Of a DNA stretch of 64,000 nucleotides, positions 57,145 to 64,000 are shown one piece after another. The notes under the pieces are model-generated. The model worked only from the letters and a program-made list of their open reading frames with translations, was not told the origin of the DNA and made no database searches. Position 1 is the first letter of the stretch; each line of letters begins with the position of its first letter. Origin of the DNA: Phoronis australis (taxonomy: Eukaryota; Phoronida; Phoronidae); assembly GCA_002633005.1 (NCBI GenBank), contig NMRA01000005.1, positions 955,001 through 1,019,000 of the forward strand, read 5' to 3'. The position numbers and the translations under genes were made by a program.

Positions 57145-57202
57145 ATCAGGAACCCCAACTGGGAATCGAACCACAGGTCTCTAGATTGTCAGTCTAGTGC
57201 TC
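57145..57202 (-). repeat. tRNA-like fragment (anticodon and T arms only)
   Basis: On the minus strand a perfect 5-bp stem CTAGA/TCTAG encloses the loop CTGACAA (anticodon position GAC), followed by GGTTCGATTCCCAG, a B-box-like T arm. There is no D arm or acceptor stem and the T stem is mismatched, so it is a tRNA-derived repeat fragment, not a working tRNA. Confidence 0.6.
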
Positions 57203-58919
57203 TTATGAGAAAAAGGGAAAGTTAATTTTTTTTGTCCATGGTATTTTCACCAAAATTAGTGAGCTTTTGCTACAGCATGTTCTGATGTGCATCACCTCGC
57301 CATCAGGGATTTGAGAACACGGTCCACCCTAAGTGGCCATGCAAGAGCAACTCATTTGGAACAGTTAAGTGTATAGTTGGAAGTAATAGCACAGTGCTGC
57401 TGGGTTGTCCGGTGCTTATTCACATGTCGCTAGAATTTTCTTCAAGATTCAGTTTTGTCAAATTTTAGAAGTCTCGTTGCAAACTGTGGTCATACATTTA
57501 TGACCAGTTTCAAAAAAATTTTGCAGACATTTCGCGCAAATAACATGTCTTAAAAGTCTTAAAATTCTAAAATAAATGTAATTTGAATAGGACTGTTCTA
57601 GTATTTATTGTGGGGTAAATGACATAGGGTCATTAATTAGCTATCTATGTTACTCATCCATCGCTTAATATCAGTTATACATGTGTTGAGCTGGACTGAA
57701 TGACATCAAGGTGAAGCTATATCACAACACATGCAGCCAGTGTAGTTAAGTGGTACACAGGCACTGCGCAAACACCAACCAAGAGGGGTAATCCCACATG
57801 AAAATACGCACCAATGGTCGTGGAAGACTGTCGCTTAAATATGAACTACTTAAAACCCCGTTATGCAAAATCAGGGCTTTTGGGAAAAACTTGGGATATT
57901 GCGTCGAGTTACATGATATGTGGCAAGCAGTAGTGACCGCTAACAGCTTGGTAAGGTGACGATGAATTGGGCTTTACTAAATAGTGCTCTTTGCCAGAGA
58001 GAGACGGTTCTACCCGAAAACGGTAATTTTTTTAGAAAAATGTGTTACAATATCTAGGCCCTGTATCGTGGAAACTGTGAAAGATGTTTTGATAGTTGTT
58101 ACCGTCACAGAAATTATCCTTAGATACAATTTTTTTAAATTACCTGTCAAAGTTTATTTCATTAATTTTTTTCCTGGTTCATTAGATTTAGGACCTCAGT
58201 CCTTTTTATGTTACGTTTTTACAAATCACAAGTTCCGTTTATAAGAGTGTGAGTGATCAGTCCAAATTCTTGATGTGGCTTTTGGATTTTGAGTAACTAA
58301 GAATTTATGGAACGGAGTTTGGAATGAAAATTTCTTAAACTATAAACTGTATATTAAAATCCAATCTGTGTTATGTACAAGACATTTCCGTGGCATTTCC
58401 AGTGTTTCGTACGCTGTCTAAGTCAGATGAAAATGTAGCAAGTTTGGATAATGAGTGTGACGTTTATTAGGGATGGAAATGCAGGGAACCCGATATGTAG
58501 ACAAGGAAAGAACTTTGGGATGTTCTGTTATCTGTGTGCATTTGGTACCTAACCTGATGTCACTCTCTTTATGTATTACACAGTGAATTGTGTGGTTCAA
58601 TGTGGGCAGAATCTGCTCAGCTGTTGATTAAAGCCCCAAAAGAGTTAGCATTACTTGTCTATTTAGCAGACCCTTGTAAGGTATTGTCAAACTATTGCCT
58701 TTAGTAATTGTTACAAATAATTGTTTCATGAGCTAGTGGTCGTTGATATCTGTCAGTAGGTGAGGTCATGGTTTGATATCCAGTTTATTATTATTTGTGG
58801 TAGGTGTATTTAGATATTAGACAGCTTGTTTAGGATAATGAATATTGACATTAAAACTATTTAGATCAGCTGCTGCTATGATATTGGTCACTAGTTGTTC
58901 ATTAGTTAAATTACGGTAG

Positions 58920-59095
58920 AAGTGATTTCCCGGTTTGCACAAAAACGCGGCCCGGAGCGAACAGTGAATACAGGGTATTCGGTGCTGTCACCAGGATTAA
59001 AGTCGAGCATTGTGGGAATGAACGGCGGGGCTGAAGAGGAGACCGCCATATTCTGTGTCGCTGGTTAAAATTCTTTGCTAATAATTGGATTGTAG
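58920..59095 (+). promoter_or_regulatory. Possible internal promoter and 5' exon
   Basis: A patch of about 140 bp has roughly ten CpGs inside AT-rich, CpG-poor intron (ACGCGGCCCGGAGCGAAC, AACGGCGGGG). It contains ACCGCCATATT, matching the YY1-type CCGCCATNTT word common just downstream of starts in CpG-type promoters. An ATG at 59020 opens only a 15-codon frame. The patch is followed by GTAG|GTAAGT, a consensus donor at 59096. If real it would start a short filamin from repeat 19 onward. Confidence 0.3.
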
Positions 59096-61966
59096 GTAAG
59101 TTATAACTTCAAGGGGAATTTAATATTCAAATAGCAGTGAGCACTAGATTGTAATATATAGCAGTCGGTGGTGCCTCAATAGTTTGAGACCACTTAAATC
59201 GCTATTTGTATGATATGCAATGCAAAAGTGATCTTGGAGTTCAAAAAGCTTGGTGAGAAGACAGATATCTGCATCACTGTGTCCACTAGACTAGTCCTGC
59301 TGTTCTTGTATTTATAGCTCTGCTTTCTGGTTTTGGTATGAGCTGTAGGAATGTGTCCAGTCACCCACTCATAAATCTTCACTCTCTCACCTGGCCAGGT
59401 GTGTTGGCTCTTGTCAGACTGGGACATTCCACGGAGATGTGTTAAGTAGTAGAGAAGATCATTAGCTCGGTTGGAGGTCATAAAATAGGTTGGATTCAAT
59501 GCTTCTTCAGTAAACGGTTGATATTTTCTGCTTAGTTTTTTGATTACCAACTATTAGCCTTTTGTGACTAATAATTAATTATCGTTTCCATGAGTGCATA
59601 AAACAATCGCTTATCTCAAGCCCCTCCCAATGTAAGTTTACAAAAATTATGTTTTTTGGTTGGTATTCGTGTTACATGTAAGCAAGTATTCTTCAAAGTT
59701 AAATGACGTTATTTGTTTGAAAATTTACTTGGAAAAATAAAAAAATACTATTTTCAAACAGTTTTCTGTTAGTTAATTTGTTTCATCTTAATACTTGCAA
59801 TTGAAAAAATACGTATAATTTTAGTTGTAAAAATAACATTTTTGCCTGCAAATGAGCTTCCCTGTCAATAAAAATGACTATTGACTATCCATCTCAGTGC
59901 AATGACTGTATGGCGAGGTGAAATGCAGCAATTCTTAAAGGACAACATCATTATTGATGGTCACTGGCAATATTGCAAATAAAATTTGGTCACGTTTTTG
60001 ATACCAATGTTTCACTATAAATGTATCTTTATTTTTCGCCAAATTTTAATGAAAGGACATGGTGACAGGATCCGTTTAAGATAGATTGCTAAAAAGTCAA
60101 AAAAGTCAAATTCTACGCGCTTTTTACTTTCAGAAAATATAGCCTTTTACCTCATTAAAATTTATGGTTTTATAGATGTTTGCCTAACTGAACAGACTTG
60201 TTAGTAAAGTCCTGGGGAACCTTAACGGTCAGGTCAAGCAAGCGCATGTTTCATTCAGGGTTGGTCCAACTTATCTAATCTGGTATGGTATTCACAAGTT
60301 CCTTAATTACTGGCATTCCCCTACTATCATAATAAATGGATCCTGGTTAAAAGTTGACAGTAAAATTGCTAACACACGCTCTGATCCTCTCCATTTTTAT
60401 ATAGGTGAGCCGTAGGATTGTGCTTGCGCTCAATAGGTGGCAGGAGGGGCATCGTGTCTGATGTTGATTTTATTCAAAGTTTTAATTGGAAACGTGGAGT
60501 TTTGAAGTAGTTGATGAATCTGAAGCTGTACTAGTGAACCAAATGTCTGATGTTGGAATTTGCTTGATATGTTGTGGAATATTCAGGGTTTCAAACAAAT
60601 AAAATTGTTTGAACTTAAACAATGGAAATTTCCACGTGAATTTGCTGTTGAAAAGGTGTTGTATTATTTGCACTGTACTTGAAATGTAAGGTATATATTG
60701 AGATAGGTTAATTGTAGTACCTGTACATTGTCTCGCCTTGAAATTTGAATACGGTATCATAAGTTTGCACAAATTTGCCTTTTTTCTCAAATTTCTTCAA
60801 ATAACTAGCAGTGCGGACAAAAATTTGTTTCAAAACCTCACTTTAAAATTATCCTTTTTAAATGAGCAGATTTTGATAATTTCCGAAGCGCACTACGACC
60901 TTTAGATGAGGAGTTCAATGTAATGTCACTTTCACACCGTTACGTTGGGAGAGTTTTGTTCAGTGTGAAAGCTTAGATCTTAGGCATAAACCGCTATTCA
61001 TACAACTCTTCACATAATACGTGGAAAACTACTGAGTTGAGACACTGAGATTCCTTGTGGTATGAAACTTGGAAGTCCACTTGGAAGAGTTTATTGGCAA
61101 ATGGGAAAGTGACTTATGTGCCTTAAATCTGTGGAAATACATTGGTCATTCAGTCCAATGCACTCAAGCCTAATGAAAACCATCCAGGGATCCCTTAGCT
61201 TCATGTGAATTAGCAAGCCTGTTGCATAACAGCTGCATCTATATTTAACCTGGTGAGCTGAATGGTCCCTCATCACTCAGGCTCACTGATGGATGACCAC
61301 GGCAGCACACCTTGATATCTGATGTTTAGCAGAACATCTAGTCAAAATTAGAAGTTGGGCAGTGAAATTAACCGGCATAAGAAGACGTTATACACAATTT
61401 TTGTTTATAAAGTTCTTTCTTTATTTGGAAGTACCTCCGTAATTCTATTGCATCGGGCAAATATGACAATCTTGTCTTGGTTCCGTGTCTGTGTACCATG
61501 TACCGTATTATGATCAAAGTTTGTTACCAAGCTTTTACATTGGTGCTGGCTTGGAATGCGAGATGTCTGCCTGATTTTCCTATTTCTGCCATCTCATATC
61601 TAAGGTATTACCAGGGGATACAGTTTCGCAATAAGTATGAAGAGGTTAAGTGTTTATGAAAGACTGGTTTGCAGGCAGAATTTTTGCTAGAATCAGAGTC
61701 GTAGCAATAGTAATAATGGTAAGATATATTTGGGATAAATTTCTATTCAATACGACAATATTGTTCTCACAGAGGGTACTGGAAAGGAAGGAAATCTTGA
61801 AAATCTGACTACTGTAATGGTATTATAAAAAAACAATTGCAGGCGGTCTGATACACGTTGTACCAGACGTGCGTAGGCTGCGCATGTGGGGCCCACTGCA
61901 CTGATCACCTGGAACCATGTTTATGCTTTATTACTTTATAGTTAAAACCGAGCTGAGGGGCTAGAA

Positions 61967-62065
61967 ACCTGACTCAAGGGTCTCGCAGTGTGGCCCAGTG
62001 GGATTCAAACCCATGACCTGGAGACTAAAAAAGCGGCACCTATCACACTAGGTCACGCTGCCTTC
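61967..62065 (-). mobile_element. tRNA-derived SINE (head part)
   Basis: On the minus strand, GCAGCGTGACCTAGTGTGAT contains an A-box-like element and GGGTTTGAATCCCACTGGG a B-box-like element at tRNA-like spacing, followed by CCACACTGCGAGA. The arrangement is that of a SINE head derived from a tRNA. The end of the element could not be fixed. Confidence 0.72.
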
Positions 62066-64000
62066 TCTCACAATGGTATTGGGAAATTAAGAGTTAAAAT
62101 ATCTACGGTAATAATTAAAAATAGTCAATAAATACAACTGAAACAAGTGAGTTAAGTACTATACAATTAAATATGATGGTCAGATTTTAGCATGTTGGCT
62201 CAAAATTTGAGCGTGTTTGCCCTGCACACTCAAAAGGCTGGTGAGAATACTGGTCATGGACACACAAACTATCCACGGTCTTAGTGGGCCTCAATGGTTG
62301 CCAGTGTTCCCAACCAAAAGGCATTAAGCTTCTCATTTCTGTTCATAGGGGAGCTAGTTGTTAGATCATCAGCACTGAAACCATTGTCAGCCAGTTCTCC
62401 AAGTTATGTTTCTTGGCAGGACCATTTAGAAATACCTGTCTTTGTGTCTGTCTTTTCTAATTGGCCATCTTTCAACCGCTGGAGTAATTGAATTTCACTG
62501 CTGCTAAGACCGAGTGTCAGGGTATAGTTTTGATGTGTTCTGAGTTCCTTTGATTGATCTCCTCCACTGTTATTACATTCCATCGTGGGAAAGCTCTGTA
62601 CGTAATGTTTACTTCTTTTCACTGAATGTTTGCTTTTATTGGTCTACAACCAAATGGTCATGTCCAGCCGACTTGAAATTTCGTGACTAAATATACCAAC
62701 AAATGAATGAATCGGAGCAGTCTCGGCATCTCTGTTGGTCAGTTAAAAGTCTGTTAGATCTGAAAAGTAACCAAGATGTGTAAGCGATGTATTAAAGTTC
62801 AGCATTTTGTTACCTTTTTGATGAGGTGTTGTTAAAGAATTCTGTCGAATTTTGAAATTTTTGTTGTTCTAGGAGCATGAAATAAATCACTTTGATATTG
62901 ACTTGTTTTGTGCAGTGGTTTAGGCGTCATAGAAACTACTGTAGAACTTACTCAAGTTTGAAAACAATCGGACTAGTGGAATTGTATTTTATCTACGAAT
63001 ACTTCGCCTATGGCGAACATGTGAAATTTCATTTGCCAAATTTCTCAAAGATGAATGAAGATGAAAATATTTTTATCTATTGGCAGCTTTTTGTACACTG
63101 TGGAGGAGTCATCAAACAATATTTGGCCAAGTTTACGTTATTTGCATCGAGGTAAACGGACTCTGAAAAATAATTTCTGCTTTCTTATCGCGCAAAATAA
63201 TTGAAAAATTAATTCTAAAGATAACTCATAACAATAATTGTAGACTGTTGTTTGCATGGTTTGGAAATTAAATTCTTTGCCAAACATAATTTGCTCATGT
63301 TATTTTGGTGTTCCAAATTGAGCGTTGTTTTCATATCCTTAAACAAACGTAGCATACATGAGTTTAGGAGTTGTGTTTATAAACATGTATGCTCACTGTG
63401 CCATTGGGCACAATTATCTGGTCATTTCCTGTAGACACATGTTGCCTTGGCTTGAGTATTGAGAGGGAATGCTCAGAGACAGGTGTTGTATAATCTACCT
63501 GTGTGTCAGTCTGTGCCATCGTGGAAAACTTTTCTCCATCCTTCATTGTACATTTTTGATGTCTTTCATCTCGAAAAAGAATATTCAGTGGATGATTATT
63601 GCAGAAATTAGTTTCAAATCCTTGCAAAATTTTTATTGCAGAAAAATGGGCATGTCACCTTTAAACTTTGATATGGCCTCAGCATCTGTTTACAGCAGTT
63701 TAAATGTTAGCAATAAAAATCGTGGCATATTTTTCCAAGTCTTTTACATTGATCTTTAAATTCCACACTTTGAATTCAATTTGCTTCCAATTCACTTTTC
63801 CTTTCAATCACCTGTTTCCATATCACACATCTTTTTTTAGGTCATACCTAATCCTCTTGACATTTAACTTCTTGAAACACTATCTGAGTTTACAGCGCTT
63901 GCTAAATGTCTAGAGTTTTGAGAAAAGTGTGTGTCAGTGTGTTTGTTAATATTCCTGTCCTGCCTGGCCTATTACCAGTTTACCCCCACGTATAATGGAC

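Larger units (their letters stand above)
1..64000 (+). other. Filamin gene, internal part (both ends outside the window)
   Basis: Thirty-four exons on the plus strand join in consistent phase into a filamin: the end of a CH2 actin-binding domain, then immunoglobulin-like filamin repeats. Filamins dimerise, crosslink F-actin and dock receptors and signalling proteins. By residue agreement with vertebrate filamin A, recalled from family knowledge, the repeats match 1-6, 8, 9, 11-18 and the start of 19. Nothing equivalent to 7 or 10 was found: exon 18614-18838 runs from repeat 6 straight into an 8-like repeat, and exon 19734-20360 ends repeat 9 and starts 11. Most introns are phase 1, as expected for shuffled Ig-type units. 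The start codon, CH1, repeats 20-24 and the dimerisation repeat lie outside. Which filamin paralogue this is cannot be told, so no symbol is given. Confidence 0.95.
56084..64000 (+). other. Intron after repeat 19 start, at least 7.9 kb
   Basis: It runs to the window end. Contents: a minisatellite (56695-56910), a tRNA-like fragment (57145-57202), a CpG-richer patch followed by a donor (58920-59095), and a tRNA-derived SINE (61967-62065). No filamin exon or other gene could be recognised. Confidence 0.65.

Noticed and set aside
57145-57202. A functional tRNA gene on the minus strand
   Set aside because: The anticodon arm is perfect but D arm and acceptor stem are absent and the T stem is mismatched.
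59194-59550. 118-codon minus-strand frame
   Set aside because: No recognisable domain, no splice context and average intronic composition.

Overview
The window is a piece of an animal genome holding the middle of one large, intron-rich, plus-strand gene that I read as filamin, an actin-crosslinking protein built from an actin-binding domain and a rod of immunoglobulin-like repeats. The gene enters from the left inside the second calponin-homology (CH2) domain and leaves on the right inside the repeat equivalent to vertebrate filamin repeat 19. I placed 34 exons by joining AG/GT boundaries, reading phase and filamin motifs. No other protein-coding gene is supported on either strand. Intron positions, repeat order and motifs (YGPGL, DNGDGT, SPF) are close to vertebrate filamins, yet repeats matching vertebrate 7 and 10 are absent. 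I take this to be an invertebrate, possibly a deuterostome or lophotrochozoan; the species cannot be told from the sequence. Introns are AT-rich, exons GC-richer, and two N positions (36594, 49239) show a draft assembly.

Layout: 140-237 and 3799-3946, end of the actin-binding domain. 5146-10361, an exon-duplication zone in repeat 1: three 119-nt versions of its first half (A1, A2, A3), then two versions of its next part (B1, B2). 12605-20360, repeats 1 to 9. 22335-25440, repeats 11 to 13. 25716-26435, a 720-nt exon for a Thr/Gln/Glu-rich stretch that can be included or skipped in frame. 27882-31086, repeats 14 and 15. 31087-43704, a 12.6 kb intron at the hinge-1 position. 43705-48252, a 12-codon hinge exon, repeat 16 and the start of repeat 17. 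51594-52355, two 174-nt versions (C1, C2) of the ligand-groove half of repeat 17. 55283-56083, repeat 18 and the start of 19. 56084-64000, intron only.

The main result is that this gene seems built for a large set of alternative isoforms: three A exons, two B exons, two C exons, a 240-codon cassette and a 12-codon hinge exon, plus two weaker candidates for internal first exons (40266-40289 and about 58920-59095). In the A cluster the reading frame itself requires exactly one exon: using none or two gives an early stop. In the C pair the swapped segment covers strands C and D, the face that binds partners in class-A filamin repeats.

The introns also carry mobile DNA. The most striking is an 882-bp BEL/Pao-like unit (48765-49646) with two 185-bp LTRs in inverted orientation around a short antisense gag piece, flanked by a 5-bp target duplication. 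Also present are four copies of a CAGGGCTTGGAAT terminal-inverted-repeat family, several small hairpin elements, a tRNA-derived SINE, and at least seven minisatellites.
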